Shown here: piece by piece, positions 1-8,322 of the stretch | Position numbering within the stretch: the first letter of the stretch is position 1 | Layout of the letters: the number at the start of each line of letters is the position of its first letter | NCBI RefSeq assembly: GCF_001586275.1 | Contig: NZ_CP014545.1 | Location: 434,001 to 498,000 of the forward strand | DNA from: Sphingorhabdus sp. M41 | Lineage (GTDB): Bacteria; Pseudomonadota; Alphaproteobacteria; Sphingomonadales; Sphingomonadaceae | Length of the DNA stretch: 64,000 bases | Direction of reading: 5' to 3' | Notes under the pieces: generated by a model | The model's input: the letters and a program-made list of their open reading frames with translations, nothing else | What the model was told of the DNA's origin: nothing | Databases searched by the model: none | Position numbers and translations under genes: made by a program

Positions 1-1
1 C

Positions 2-511
2 CCACATGCCATGCGGGATGAAGCGGCGCAGGCGCGACGCGAGGAAATGCGTCCGACGTGGGGCGATATGGTCGATGATATCAGCGATGCCGATCTGGTC
101 GATGCGATTTTCTACAGCGTATTTCCAAACATCAGCCCCTGGGCGGATTTCAATCCGATCTTCTACCGGTTCCGGCCCGATGGCGACAACCCGGAGCAAT
201 CTTTGCACGAGGTCATGTTCATGGTGGCGCTGCCCGAAGGAGCCGAGCGACCCGAACCGGCGAAATGTACCTTTCTTGATCTGCATGATGATTATACCGA
301 GGCGACCGAGTTCGGCAGTTATCTGAACAAGATTTTCAATCAGGATTATCTCAATCACAAAGCCATGCAAAAAGGCGTCAGAAGCCAGCCGAACGGCGTG
401 TCGCTATTCGCGCAATATCAGGAATCAAAGCTCCGGCATTTTCACGAGACGCTCAACCTGTGGCTGGATTCCGAGGAGCCGCCAAAAAGTCCGAAGAGAG
501 TGGCTGCCTGA
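2..511 (+). CDS. Rieske aromatic-ring-hydroxylating oxygenase alpha subunit, C-terminal part
   Basis: Only the C-terminal 169 codons lie in the window; the frame is open from base 2, so the start, Rieske cluster and iron ligands are outside. The visible stretch has the pattern of the catalytic-domain end of Rieske oxygenase alpha subunits (SPWADFNPIFYRFRPDGDN, then a beta-rich stretch and a helical tail LFAQYQESKLRHFHETLNLWL). These enzymes add O2 to aromatic, terpenoid or steroid rings using a reductase partner. It lies just upstream of a thioesterase and near beta-oxidation genes, which fits catabolic use. The substrate cannot be read from this fragment. Confidence 0.8.
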   Translation, partial: PHAMRDEAAQARREEMRPTWGDMVDDISDADLVDAIFYSVFPNISPWADFNPIFYRFRPDGDNPEQSLHEVMFMVALPEGAERPEPAKCTFLDLHDDYTEATEFGSYLNKIFNQDYLNHKAMQKGVRSQPNGVSLFAQYQESKLRHFHETLNLWLDSEEPPKSPKRVAA

Positions 512-522
512 CCTTGGATAAT

Positions 523-936
523 ATGTCTGGGGACAATGTCCCGACCGGTTTTGACCGAGCGAGATTTTCCAGCCCGTTTCTGGACATGGCCGGGCCCTAT
601 TATGTGCGATCCGATGAAGATCGGATTGTCGTGGGGACACGGATCCATAAGGGGCAAATCAACCATATCAATGTTGCGCATGGCGGTGTTCTGGGAACGC
701 TCGCCGATGTTGCCCTGAGCCTGCAGGTCCACGAAGCCGAGCGGCCCCGTCTGCCGGTCGCGACGATGAATCTGAACACCAATTATCTTGCCGCGGCAAA
801 ACTGGGCGACTGGGTAGAGGCCTATTGCCTGATCGATCGAATGAGCAAGCGCACCGCTTATTGCAGCGGACGGATTGTCTGCGGCGATGCGGTGCTGATG
901 ACGATGAGTGCGGTCTTCGCGATATTGCGGAAATAG
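523..936 (+). CDS. PaaI-family hotdog thioesterase
   Basis: A 137-residue single hotdog-fold protein. The stretch GQINHINVAHGGVLGTLADV matches the helix and active-site region of PaaI/YbgC-type acyl-CoA thioesterases (HGG followed by a long helix). Such enzymes hydrolyse acyl- or aryl-CoA thioesters and often relieve CoA trapping in catabolic pathways. The frame is open to an ATG at 460, but that would overlap the Rieske gene by 52 bases. ATG 523, or TTG 514 behind AGAGAG at 495-500, is more likely. It is probably cotranscribed with the oxygenase gene. Confidence 0.8.
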   Translation: MSGDNVPTGFDRARFSSPFLDMAGPYYVRSDEDRIVVGTRIHKGQINHINVAHGGVLGTLADVALSLQVHEAERPRLPVATMNLNTNYLAAAKLGDWVEAYCLIDRMSKRTAYCSGRIVCGDAVLMTMSAVFAILRK

Positions 937-939
937 ACT

Positions 940-1752
940 TTAGTCAGTCGCGCCGAGATAACCCAGCTGGCCGGCCTTGAATATCGTCTGCCCGCGGTTG
1001 ACGCTGTTGAGCTTCTGTCCCGCCCGATTGACATGATAGCGGATCGTCGCGTGGCTGAGCGACAGGATCATGCTGATCTCCTTGTCAGTCTTGCCGATTG
1101 CGGCCCAGTGCAGGCACTCGGCTTCGCGCTTGGACAGGATGCAATTGGCCGGCATTCTATGTTTTTCACGCATGGCAAGCACATAGCCGGTTACGAACCG
1201 TCCGGTGACAATCCCGAAAAAATCGGAATAGAGCCGGTAGGCTTCGGTGAGGTCGGTTATCCCATGTTCCAGCGTCGAGAAGCTGACGGCCGCGATCTGT
1301 CCGAATGGCAAGTGTACGGGAATCAATATGTGGGATTTGGACGTCTGGGACTGAGCGTAGAAATCCTTGAGATCGATCTTGTCGAGATATTCATTCGGCC
1401 AATGTCCGTGAAAACCCTCGGCATTGCACCAGACGGGTTCGCTTTCGTAGCGGCAGGCCCTCGGCAGGGGAGAGCTCAGCGCCAGCCGGGTATCTTCCCA
1501 CCAGCGCTCGCCTTCCGCCACCCAGCCGAACACATCCTTGTTGATCAAATTACCCTCGGCATCGACGAGATGGGCCTTGGATGAAATATCGGCCGATACC
1601 GCTATTCTGAATCCATAGGATTGCGCTATTTTGTGAACAGCCTCGGCAGCGGGACGAATTTCCGCCGGGTTGGTAATGGTTACGCTGTCTACATTTTCAC
1701 GAAATCGTTTGCGACCAATCTCGGGAATCTCGGCAATAAAATTCTCGGCCAT
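940..1752 (-). CDS. LuxR-family transcriptional regulator (solo)
   Basis: A 270-residue protein with a C-terminal LuxR/GerE helix-turn-helix at about residues 205-265 (LSKREAECLHWAAIGKTDKE, then ATIRYHVNRAGQKL). The N-terminal 200 residues resemble the ligand-binding half of LuxR proteins but I cannot show that they bind an acyl-homoserine lactone, and no luxI gene is visible. AAGGAG lies 10 bases before the ATG. It points the same way as the downstream-reading E1/lipoyl genes and sits next to the Rieske/thioesterase pair, so it may control this catabolic block. An inverted repeat at 1801-1826 lies directly upstream. Confidence 0.85.
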   Translation of the reverse strand: MAENFIAEIPEIGRKRFRENVDSVTITNPAEIRPAAEAVHKIAQSYGFRIAVSADISSKAHLVDAEGNLINKDVFGWVAEGERWWEDTRLALSSPLPRACRYESEPVWCNAEGFHGHWPNEYLDKIDLKDFYAQSQTSKSHILIPVHLPFGQIAAVSFSTLEHGITDLTEAYRLYSDFFGIVTGRFVTGYVLAMREKHRMPANCILSKREAECLHWAAIGKTDKEISMILSLSHATIRYHVNRAGQKLNSVNRGQTIFKAGQLGYLGATD

Positions 1753-1800
1753 CCAGCTCTACTCCTTGCGACGCTTATTATTATTTGCTTTGTGTCGCGT

Positions 1801-1826
1801 TGTTTGGTTTTGTAGTCAACCAAACA
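1801..1826. promoter_or_regulatory. 9-bp inverted repeat upstream of the luxR-type gene
   Basis: TGTTTGGTT at 1801-1809 and AACCAAACA at 1818-1826 form a perfect dyad with an 8-base spacer. It is 49 bases upstream of the LuxR-type start codon and 45 bases downstream of the lipoyl-gene stop. No T-run follows on the minus strand, so it looks more like an operator than a terminator. Autoregulation is inference. Confidence 0.5.
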
Positions 1827-1870
1827 TTCCTAACGATAATGACAGGAGTGGCAGAGCCTTCTGGCCCTGG

Positions 1871-2104
1871 TTATTCGATCGTGCCGATCAATTCGCCAAC
1901 CGGATATTCTTCGCCATCAGCCTGGATGATGATCTTCAGTTTTCCGCTTGCCGGCGATTCTACTTCCTGGGTCGATTTCTCATTTTCCAGCGCGTAAATC
2001 TCCTGACCCGCGGTAACATCCGCGCCGTCTTCGACCAGCCATTCCGCAAGAATGCCGGATTCCATGCTGAACCCCAATTTGGGTATCCGTATTTCTGTAG
2101 CCAT
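1871..2104 (-). CDS. Free-standing lipoyl-domain protein
   Basis: A 77-residue protein that is a single biotin/lipoyl attachment domain. Lys43 in ENEKSTQEV occupies the lipoylation position (canonical DKA/EKS turn), with the flanking SPASGKL and GEEYPVGELIG strands. It normally forms the N-terminus of an E2 acyltransferase, but here the protein stops after the domain: there is no E1-binding or catalytic domain. It is the last gene of a minus-strand unit, 6 bases after the E1 beta stop, so it is probably the swinging-arm partner of that E1. E2 catalytic and E3 subunits must come from elsewhere, or the complex works without an acyl transfer step. Confidence 0.85.
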   Translation of the reverse strand: MATEIRIPKLGFSMESGILAEWLVEDGADVTAGQEIYALENEKSTQEVESPASGKLKIIIQADGEEYPVGELIGTIE

Positions 2105-2110
2105 TATGTT

Positions 2111-3112
2111 TTACCCTAAGATCTTGTGTACTTCGCGTTCGACATCGTCCTGATTGAACATCCAGGCCTTCTCGATCGCTGGGGAGAAGGGGACCGGCGC
2201 ATAGCCAGAGCCCACTCGGCCGACAGGGGCCTTCAGTTCGGAGAACAGTTCTTCGTGGATGCGAGAGGAAATTTCCGCGCCGACGCCGAAATTCCTGACC
2301 GCCTCGTGGACCACGACCGCAGCCCTGGTCTTGGCGACGCTTTTCAGCACCGTTTCTTCATCGAACGGGGCAATGGTGCGAAGGTCGACAATCTCGCAGG
2401 AGATACCATCCTTCGCGAGATTGTCTGCTGCACCATGGCATCTGCTGATGCTGCTGCCATAGCCGATCAGCGTTATATCTGTGCCTTCGCGCGGGACAGA
2501 GGCTTTGCCGAGCGGTACCACGTGATCGGGCGCAGGGGCAGGGCCTTTGACGAAATAGCCGGGCGTATTCTCGATGAAGATCACCGGATTGGGATCCATG
2601 ATCGAGGAATAGAGCAGACCATAAGCATCGGCCGGATTGGAGGCAGCAACAACCTTGAGGCCGGGTACGTGGGCGAGCCACGCCTCGAGCATGTCACTAT
2701 GCTGCCCGCCGAGACCGGTGCCGGCACCGGTGGTGGTGCGAATGGTCAGCGGAACGGTTGTCTGGCCGCCGGACATGAAGCGCAGCTTGGCCGCGTGATT
2801 GACAATCTGGTCCATGGCCACGGTGATGAAATTCATCAGCATGATTTCCGCAACCGGCTTGTAGCCGACCATGGCGGAACCGACCGCCGCGCCGACAATC
2901 GCTTGTTCGGAAATCGGGGTCGAACGGACGCGGTCAGTACCGAATCTTTCGGATAGCCCGAGGGTCACCTTGAACACGCCGCCGCCTTGCTCGTCGGCGA
3001 TATCCTCGCCCATCAATATGACCTTGGGGTCGTCCGCCATTGCTTTGGCCAAGGCCATGTTGCAGGCCTGAGCGAACATGATTTCTTTTGGTTTTTCGGC
3101 TGTATCGCTCAT
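2111..3112 (-). CDS. 2-oxoacid/acetoin-type dehydrogenase E1 component, beta subunit
   Basis: A 333-residue transketolase-like Pyr domain plus C-terminal domain, the normal length for PdhB/AcoB/BkdB. It shows VILMGEDIADEQGGGVFKVT near residue 31, the ISEQ segment whose Glu contacts thiamine diphosphate (about residue 69), GAGTGLGGQHSD near 129-140, and the C-terminal domain from about 200. With the E1 alpha subunit it decarboxylates a 2-oxoacid or cleaves a diketone/acetoin and passes the acyl unit to a lipoyl arm. It overlaps the E1 alpha stop by ATGA. The substrate is unknown; acetoin-like and branched-chain-like enzymes cannot be separated by eye. Confidence 0.9.
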   Translation of the reverse strand: MSDTAEKPKEIMFAQACNMALAKAMADDPKVILMGEDIADEQGGGVFKVTLGLSERFGTDRVRSTPISEQAIVGAAVGSAMVGYKPVAEIMLMNFITVAMDQIVNHAAKLRFMSGGQTTVPLTIRTTTGAGTGLGGQHSDMLEAWLAHVPGLKVVAASNPADAYGLLYSSIMDPNPVIFIENTPGYFVKGPAPAPDHVVPLGKASVPREGTDITLIGYGSSISRCHGAADNLAKDGISCEIVDLRTIAPFDEETVLKSVAKTRAAVVVHEAVRNFGVGAEISSRIHEELFSELKAPVGRVGSGYAPVPFSPAIEKAWMFNQDDVEREVHKILG

Positions 3113-4077
3113 GCTGCTATCTCCACGTCGAGGACATCGATACGATATTCATCGCCCGGAGGATAAGGGGCATCGAGCGCGAATTGCGATGCTTCTTCTA
3201 TGATCGCGGCATTTTTTGCCTCGATTGCGGCGATATCGGATTCGCTGACCTGCAGGTCGAGCAGCTGCTGGCGGAGGACCGGCATCGGATCATCCTTTTT
3301 CGCCTGCTCCATTTCCTCTTTCGGAATATAATGGCTGGTGTCGCCCAGCAGATGGCCGTGGAAACGGAAAGTCATCGCTTCGATCAATGTCGGTCCATGA
3401 CCCGCCCGCGCATATTCGACCGCTTCCTTTGCCGCCGCATACATGGCGCTGGCATCATTGCCGTTTACCTGCACCGAACGCATGCCGAGACCTTCGCCGC
3501 GCTGCTTTATTGAATCCGAACTGGTCGCAAATGCCATCGGCGTATGTTCGGAATAGAGATTGTTCTGGCACAGGAAAATGACTGGCAGTTTCCATATTTG
3601 CGCCATGTTCAGCCCCTCGTGGAAGGCGCCGATATTGGTCGCGCCATCGCCGAAGCAGCAGACCGTGACCTTGCCATCCTTGTCCAGCTGGCTGGCTAGC
3701 GCGAGACCATTGGCAATCGGGATGCCGGAACCGACAATGCCCGTGGTCACCATCACACCGGTTTCAGGATGGGTGATATGCATCGGTCCGCCCTTGCCCT
3801 TGCAAGTTCCGGCCATCTTGCCGGCAAATTCTGCCCAGAGATCCTTCGAGGGAATGCCCTTGGCCAGCTGATCATGCAAACCGCGATAGATCGTGACCAG
3901 ATAATCTTCCTTGTTCACCGCTGCCATCATTGCCGATGAGACAACTTCCTGTCCGCGCACGGGATAATAGACGATTTGCAGCTGACCCGCTCCGATCATC
4001 TGGCGGAATTTGATATCCGATTGCATGATCAGGTCGGCACGGGTGAAAATATCAACGAGGACGTCTTTGTCCGCCAT
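3109..4077 (-). CDS. 2-oxoacid/acetoin-type dehydrogenase E1 component, alpha subunit
   Basis: A 322-residue thiamine-diphosphate subunit. The TPP/Mg motif runs from GDGATNIGAFHEGLN (about 143) to LCQNN (about 169-173), and GGPMHITH (97-103) is the usual active-site loop. The frame stays open upstream to 4473, but that part would run through the divergent promoter into the gene at 4391 and resembles no E1 sequence, so I start at ATG 4077. AAAGGAG lies about 20 bases upstream, rather far. It is first of a three-gene unit E1 alpha - E1 beta - lipoyl protein, the first two joined by a 4-base ATGA overlap. Confidence 0.9.
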   Translation of the reverse strand: MADKDVLVDIFTRADLIMQSDIKFRQMIGAGQLQIVYYPVRGQEVVSSAMMAAVNKEDYLVTIYRGLHDQLAKGIPSKDLWAEFAGKMAGTCKGKGGPMHITHPETGVMVTTGIVGSGIPIANGLALASQLDKDGKVTVCCFGDGATNIGAFHEGLNMAQIWKLPVIFLCQNNLYSEHTPMAFATSSDSIKQRGEGLGMRSVQVNGNDASAMYAAAKEAVEYARAGHGPTLIEAMTFRFHGHLLGDTSHYIPKEEMEQAKKDDPMPVLRQQLLDLQVSESDIAAIEAKNAAIIEEASQFALDAPYPPGDEYRIDVLDVEIAA

Positions 4078-4390
4078 GTCACTATTGGCCAATGGCTTTG
4101 CTCCTTTGCACTGCGGCCCTCTGAAGGGGACGCTTTCCTTGCAAACTTCATAGCGCCAGCGGCCCGGCCCGCCACTATTGTTATAGGGAGTGAGCCGCGA
4201 AAATGCGGCACCCAGACCGGACATTGCTGCTCGCCGGACTAGGGCCGAAAAGCGCGGATCATGGCCGAGGAACCCGCAGGAAAGCTGAGTGCAATCGATA
4301 TGTTCGATCCGCCAGCTATCAAAGCTGGCAGTTCGGTTGACCGGAAGAATCCGTCTAACAGGCTTGCAAGTCTTCCCATGGAGAGAAAAA
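4078..4390. promoter_or_regulatory. Divergent promoter region between E1 alpha and a CurA-like reductase
   Basis: 313 bases with no convincing gene, between two divergent starts. It holds GGAGAGAAAAA right before ATG 4391 and an imperfect dyad CCACTAT TGTT ATAGGG at 4172-4189 that resembles the CACTAT/ATAGTG half-sites seen at 14142-14217. No promoter boxes can be assigned with confidence. Confidence 0.4.
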
Positions 4391-5392
4391 ATGACCGACA
4401 ATAGGCAATGGCTGATCAACGGACGTCCGAAGGGACGCGGACTGGTGGATGATGATTTCAAGAAAGCCGTCACCGAGGTGCCGCCATGCGCCGAAGGCCA
4501 TGTGCTGGTGAAGAACGAAATATTGGGTTTCGATCCCGCGCAAAAGGGCTGGATGGAAAATATCGGTGGTTATGTCGCGCCCACGGAAATTGGCGAAGTG
4601 ATGCGCGGATCGGGCATCGGCACGGTCATCGAGTCGCGCCATCCCGGTTTTTCGGCTGGCGACAAGGTCATGGGCATGTTGCGCTGGCAGGATTATGCGC
4701 ATGTTCCCGGCGGTGAATTGAACAAGATTTCCGATGATGATTTGCTTGCCGCAAATCTCGGCGCGCTCGGCACCACCGGGATGACAGCCTATTTCGGTCT
4801 GTTGAAACATGGCCGGCCGCAGCCGGGTGATACGGTTGTCGTCTCCGGCGCGGCCGGTGCCACCGGTTCCATGGTCGGGCAGATTGCCAAGATTGCAGGC
4901 TGTCGGACCATTGGCATCGCTGGCGGGGAAGAAAAATGCAAATGGCTGACCGACGAGGTCGGCTATGATGTGGCGATTGACTATAAGAATGACGATGTTC
5001 GGGCAAAACTGAAGGAACATTGTCCCCAGTCGATCAATGTCTTCTACGACAATGTCGGCGGCAAGATCCTCAATGATGCGCTGGCCCATATTGCCATGCA
5101 CGCACGCATTGCGATCTGCGGCGGTATCTCCCGCTACGAGCAGGGAGACATGCCGGCTGGTCCCGAAAATTACTTCAACCTGATCTTTAAGCGGGCAAGC
5201 ATGTCGGGCTTTATCGTATCCGATTATGCGAGCGAATTTCCGGAAGCGCAAAAACGCATGCGGCAGTGGATCAAGGAAGGAAGAATCACCTTCAAGGAAG
5301 ATATTCAGGAGGGGTTTGACAATATCCCCGTAACCCTGAGACGCTTGTTTGCAGGCCAGAATTTCGGCAAGCAGATGCTCCGTCTGGACTGA
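4391..5392 (+). CDS. NADP-dependent CurA/PTGR-type double-bond reductase
   Basis: A 333-residue zinc-free MDR-family oxidoreductase of the leukotriene B4 dehydrogenase/CurA type. The N-terminal signature LDPAQKGWM-like (GFDPAQKGWMENI) is present and the Rossmann motif is VVVSGAAGATGSMVGQIAK, about residues 148-166. These enzymes reduce conjugated C=C bonds of enones and alkenals with NADPH. ATG 4391 follows GGAGAG by a few bases; the reading frame extends upstream but without support. A paralogue lies at 11926-12948, also next to an acyl-CoA dehydrogenase. An enone of a catabolic intermediate is a plausible substrate, but that is inference. Confidence 0.88.
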   Translation: MTDNRQWLINGRPKGRGLVDDDFKKAVTEVPPCAEGHVLVKNEILGFDPAQKGWMENIGGYVAPTEIGEVMRGSGIGTVIESRHPGFSAGDKVMGMLRWQDYAHVPGGELNKISDDDLLAANLGALGTTGMTAYFGLLKHGRPQPGDTVVVSGAAGATGSMVGQIAKIAGCRTIGIAGGEEKCKWLTDEVGYDVAIDYKNDDVRAKLKEHCPQSINVFYDNVGGKILNDALAHIAMHARIAICGGISRYEQGDMPAGPENYFNLIFKRASMSGFIVSDYASEFPEAQKRMRQWIKEGRITFKEDIQEGFDNIPVTLRRLFAGQNFGKQMLRLD

Positions 5393-5477
5393 TGCAGACG
5401 ATGATATCGCTAACTAAATGCGCAGTGCCCGCATCGTGCAGGCTGACATATGACATGCTGTCACGAGAGGTTAGGTC

Positions 5478-6689
5478 ATGAGCGATACGGAAAAATTCCG
5501 CACGGAAGTGCGGGCATGGCTGGACAAAAACTGTCCCGAAGAAATGCGTGACGGGGATATTACTGCAGAAAACCAGTGCTGGGGCGGCCGCCTGTGGGAG
5601 TTCCAGTCCGAGGCGCAGAAAATATGGTTCGAACGCGCTTTGTCGAAAGGCTATACTGTACCGATCTGGCCAAAGGAATATGGCGGTGCGGGACTTTCTG
5701 CAGAGGAAGCCAAAATCCTCGACGAAGAGCGGCAGGCAATCAACGCCCGCAAACCGCTCAACAATTTCGGTATTTCGATGCTTGGCCCCGCATTGCTGGC
5801 TTATGGTACGGATGAGCAAAAAGCACAGCATCTGACCGGGATCGCCCGCGGAGAAATCCGATGGTGCCAGGGCTATTCCGAGCCGGGTGCCGGATCGGAT
5901 CTCGCTGCTCTCAAAACGAAATGCGAGGACAAGGGTGATCACTGGCTGATCAACGGCCAGAAAATCTGGACATCCAACGCGGATATTTCGGACTGGATAT
6001 TCTGTCTGGTGCGCACCGATTTCGATGCTCCGAAACATCAGGGGATTACCTTCATACTGTTCGATATGGCGACGGCCGGGATCAGCGTGAAACCCATCGT
6101 GCTGATTTCGGGACATTCGCCATTTTGCGAAACGTTTCTGGACAATGTCAAAGTGCCGAAAAGCTATGGCGACAATAATGCATCGGTTGTCGGGGAGATT
6201 AATCGCGGCTGGGATGTGGCGAAAAATCTGCTTGTCCACGAGCGTGGCATGCTCGGCACGATGTCACCGCTGCGCGGGACCACCGGACCGGAAAATCTGG
6301 GTAAATTTGCCGCGGAGAAAATCGGTCTGGATGCCACCGGGCGTCTTGATGATCCCGCGCTTCGGCAGAATATCGTGCAAGCCGAACTCGACAACTGGGC
6401 CTATAATCTCACGGTCGAGCGGATGACCGACGAGGCCAATGCCGGCAATGGCCTGGGTGCCAAATCGTCAATGCTGAAATATGCCGCCTCGGAACTTACC
6501 AAGCGCGGCACCGAATTGCGCATGGAGATTGAAGGCACGACCGCAGCAATCATTGGCGAAGACGGCATCGAATATGGCAGCCTCGCCAATAACTGGCTCT
6601 ACAATCGGGCTTATTCCATCCTTGGCGGCACCACCGAAGTTCAATTCAACATCATTTCCAAGCGTGTCTTGGGATTGCCGAGCCAATAG
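5478..6689 (+). CDS. Acyl-CoA dehydrogenase (first of an adjacent pair)
   Basis: A 403-residue flavin acyl-CoA dehydrogenase with the normal three-part fold. WCQGYSEPGAGSDLAALKTK is the classic FAD/substrate motif (about residues 131-150) and the C-terminal YSILGGTTEVQFNIISKRVL segment binds FAD. At the position of the YEGT catalytic glutamate of medium-chain enzymes there is glycine (LGGT), as in many long-chain, bile-acid or steroid types, so any base lies elsewhere. A second acyl-CoA dehydrogenase gene starts 12 bases after its stop. Such pairs often make mixed alpha/beta tetramers in steroid side-chain breakdown, so a heteromer is a reasonable inference. Confidence 0.92.
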   Translation: MSDTEKFRTEVRAWLDKNCPEEMRDGDITAENQCWGGRLWEFQSEAQKIWFERALSKGYTVPIWPKEYGGAGLSAEEAKILDEERQAINARKPLNNFGISMLGPALLAYGTDEQKAQHLTGIARGEIRWCQGYSEPGAGSDLAALKTKCEDKGDHWLINGQKIWTSNADISDWIFCLVRTDFDAPKHQGITFILFDMATAGISVKPIVLISGHSPFCETFLDNVKVPKSYGDNNASVVGEINRGWDVAKNLLVHERGMLGTMSPLRGTTGPENLGKFAAEKIGLDATGRLDDPALRQNIVQAELDNWAYNLTVERMTDEANAGNGLGAKSSMLKYAASELTKRGTELRMEIEGTTAAIIGEDGIEYGSLANNWLYNRAYSILGGTTEVQFNIISKRVLGLPSQ

Positions 6690-6701
6690 GGCGAATTAGT
6701 C

Positions 6702-7841
6702 ATGCTGCTGATACTCAACGAAGAACAGGAAATGCTGCAGGATGCGGCGCGTGGGTTCCTGGCGGAAAAGGCTCCGGTCGCTGCATTCCGGAAGATTCGC
6801 GACAGCAAGCCGGCGGACGGTTTCTGCCGTGAACTCTGGTTAGAGATGGCCCAAATGGGATGGGCCGGAATCATCGTGGAAGAAGAACATGGCGGCAGTG
6901 GTTTCGGCTATGTCGGAGCCGGCGTGCTCGCGGAACAAATGGGACGCAATCTGACCGCATCGCCCTTTTTCTCCACTTCCGTTCTGGGCGCGACCGCCAT
7001 CCAGCAATTTGGCACCGAGAAACAGAAAGAGGAAAATCTGGCAGCGATCAGCAGCGGCGAGAGTTTATTTGCACTGGCTGTCGATGAAGGTCCGCGGCAC
7101 AATCCCGGCCGGATCACATTCTCCGCCGAACCATCGGGCAATGGCTTCACCCTTTCCGGGGCCAAGACCTTCGTCGCCGATGGCCATGTCGCTGACAGAT
7201 TGATAATCGCTGCCAGAACATCGGGAGAGGAAGGCGATACGCATGGTATCACCCTGTTTCTGGTTGATGCAGATGCGCCGGAAATCGTCCGCGAGCGCAC
7301 GCCGATGGTGGACAGCCGCAATGCTGCCAATATTGTGGTCGATGGTCTTGAAGTCACCGGCGATGCCATATTGGGTGAACTGGACGGCGGCTATGGCGCG
7401 CTGGAAGGCATATTGTCGGCCGGTCGTGCCGTGCTCAGCGCGGAAATGTCCGGTTCGGCCCAGCAGGTTTTCGGGGTAACCACTGACTATCTCAAGGAAC
7501 GCGAGCAATTTGGCCAGAAAATAGGCTCTTTCCAGGGATTGCAGCATCGGGCCGCCCATCTGGCGACCGAAATCGAGATGATGAAATCGGCGGTGCTCAA
7601 ATCACTCAAGGATCTTGACGCGGATTTCGACAATGCTGGCATGACCTGTTCGCTGGCCAAGGCCAAGACCGGCCAGGTCGCGCAGCTTGCGACAAAGGAA
7701 GCGATCCAGATGCATGGCGGGATCGGTGTGACGGACGAATATGATGTCGGGCTCTATTTCAAGCGTGTCCATGTCGCCCAGCAGATGTTTGGCGACGCCG
7801 GATTCCACAGTGATCGCTGGGCAAGAAATTCCGGCTTTTGA
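6702..7841 (+). CDS. Acyl-CoA dehydrogenase (second of an adjacent pair)
   Basis: A 379-residue acyl-CoA dehydrogenase. It has the N-terminal helical domain, a middle beta domain (FTLSGAKTFVADGHVADRLI) and a C-terminal domain ending MHGGIGVTDEYDVGLYFKRV. There is no EGT-type motif near the end, which is typical of the shorter partner subunit in heteromeric acyl-CoA dehydrogenases. It follows the previous gene by 12 bases in the same direction and is likely cotranscribed. Together they would introduce an alpha,beta double bond in a CoA thioester. The substrate is not readable from the sequence. Confidence 0.9.
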   Translation: MLLILNEEQEMLQDAARGFLAEKAPVAAFRKIRDSKPADGFCRELWLEMAQMGWAGIIVEEEHGGSGFGYVGAGVLAEQMGRNLTASPFFSTSVLGATAIQQFGTEKQKEENLAAISSGESLFALAVDEGPRHNPGRITFSAEPSGNGFTLSGAKTFVADGHVADRLIIAARTSGEEGDTHGITLFLVDADAPEIVRERTPMVDSRNAANIVVDGLEVTGDAILGELDGGYGALEGILSAGRAVLSAEMSGSAQQVFGVTTDYLKEREQFGQKIGSFQGLQHRAAHLATEIEMMKSAVLKSLKDLDADFDNAGMTCSLAKAKTGQVAQLATKEAIQMHGGIGVTDEYDVGLYFKRVHVAQQMFGDAGFHSDRWARNSGF

Positions 7842-7857
7842 TCAGAGGTGGCGCGAT

Positions 7858-8238
7858 CTAGGCGTTTCTGACCGTCACATTGGCAGGACCAAAATGAGCC
7901 GTCATCCTGATCACCTTTCCGTCTGGATTAAATTCGAAAATATCGATGACTTCCACGACCAGTATCTGCCCGCCTTCCTGATTGATTTCGGCGCGAAAAG
8001 GGAAAGCCGCCGCTTTTGCCGAAAGGCGCACGGGTCCGGTCAGTTCGACTTTCGCGCCGCCGGCAAAGGCATTGGTGTAAAATTGCAGGATATCATCGCC
8101 ACGCTTGGGCTCAGTGCCAGCCGGGTCCTCGACCGCAGCGCCATCGGCATAAATTGTCATGACCGCCTGCATGTCGCCGTCGTTGATCGCAGCCAGATAT
8201 TGGTCGACGACTTGCTTCATATATTCCGGAGTGAGCAT
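7858..8238 (-). CDS. ksi: Steroid delta-isomerase (ketosteroid isomerase)
   Basis: A 126-residue NTF2/SnoaL-fold protein that lines up end to end with the Comamonas testosteroni 3-oxo-delta5-steroid isomerase: MLTPEYM at the start, ADGAAVEDPAGTEPKRG at 31-47, and Tyr14, Asp38 and Asp99 at the same numbers as the classical catalytic residues. The enzyme moves the delta-5 double bond of 3-ketosteroids to delta-4 by proton transfer. The gene converges on the acyl-CoA dehydrogenase pair and is divergent from an SDR gene at 8323. The start is set by AAAGGA 7 bases before ATG 8238; the frame is open further but runs into that SDR. This is the strongest hint of a steroid substrate in the block. Confidence 0.9.
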   Translation of the reverse strand: MLTPEYMKQVVDQYLAAINDGDMQAVMTIYADGAAVEDPAGTEPKRGDDILQFYTNAFAGGAKVELTGPVRLSAKAAAFPFRAEINQEGGQILVVEVIDIFEFNPDGKVIRMTAHFGPANVTVRNA

Positions 8239-8322
8239 CGAGCATCCTTTCGCTTTGGAACATGCCGGAACTAGAGTGCCGGGGCAGGATAAGCCTCTGC
8301 CGAATTTGATAGGGAGAAGAAT

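Noticed and set aside
4078-4473. Upstream extension of E1 alpha
   Set aside because: 132 extra residues resemble no E1 and overlap the divergent reductase start.
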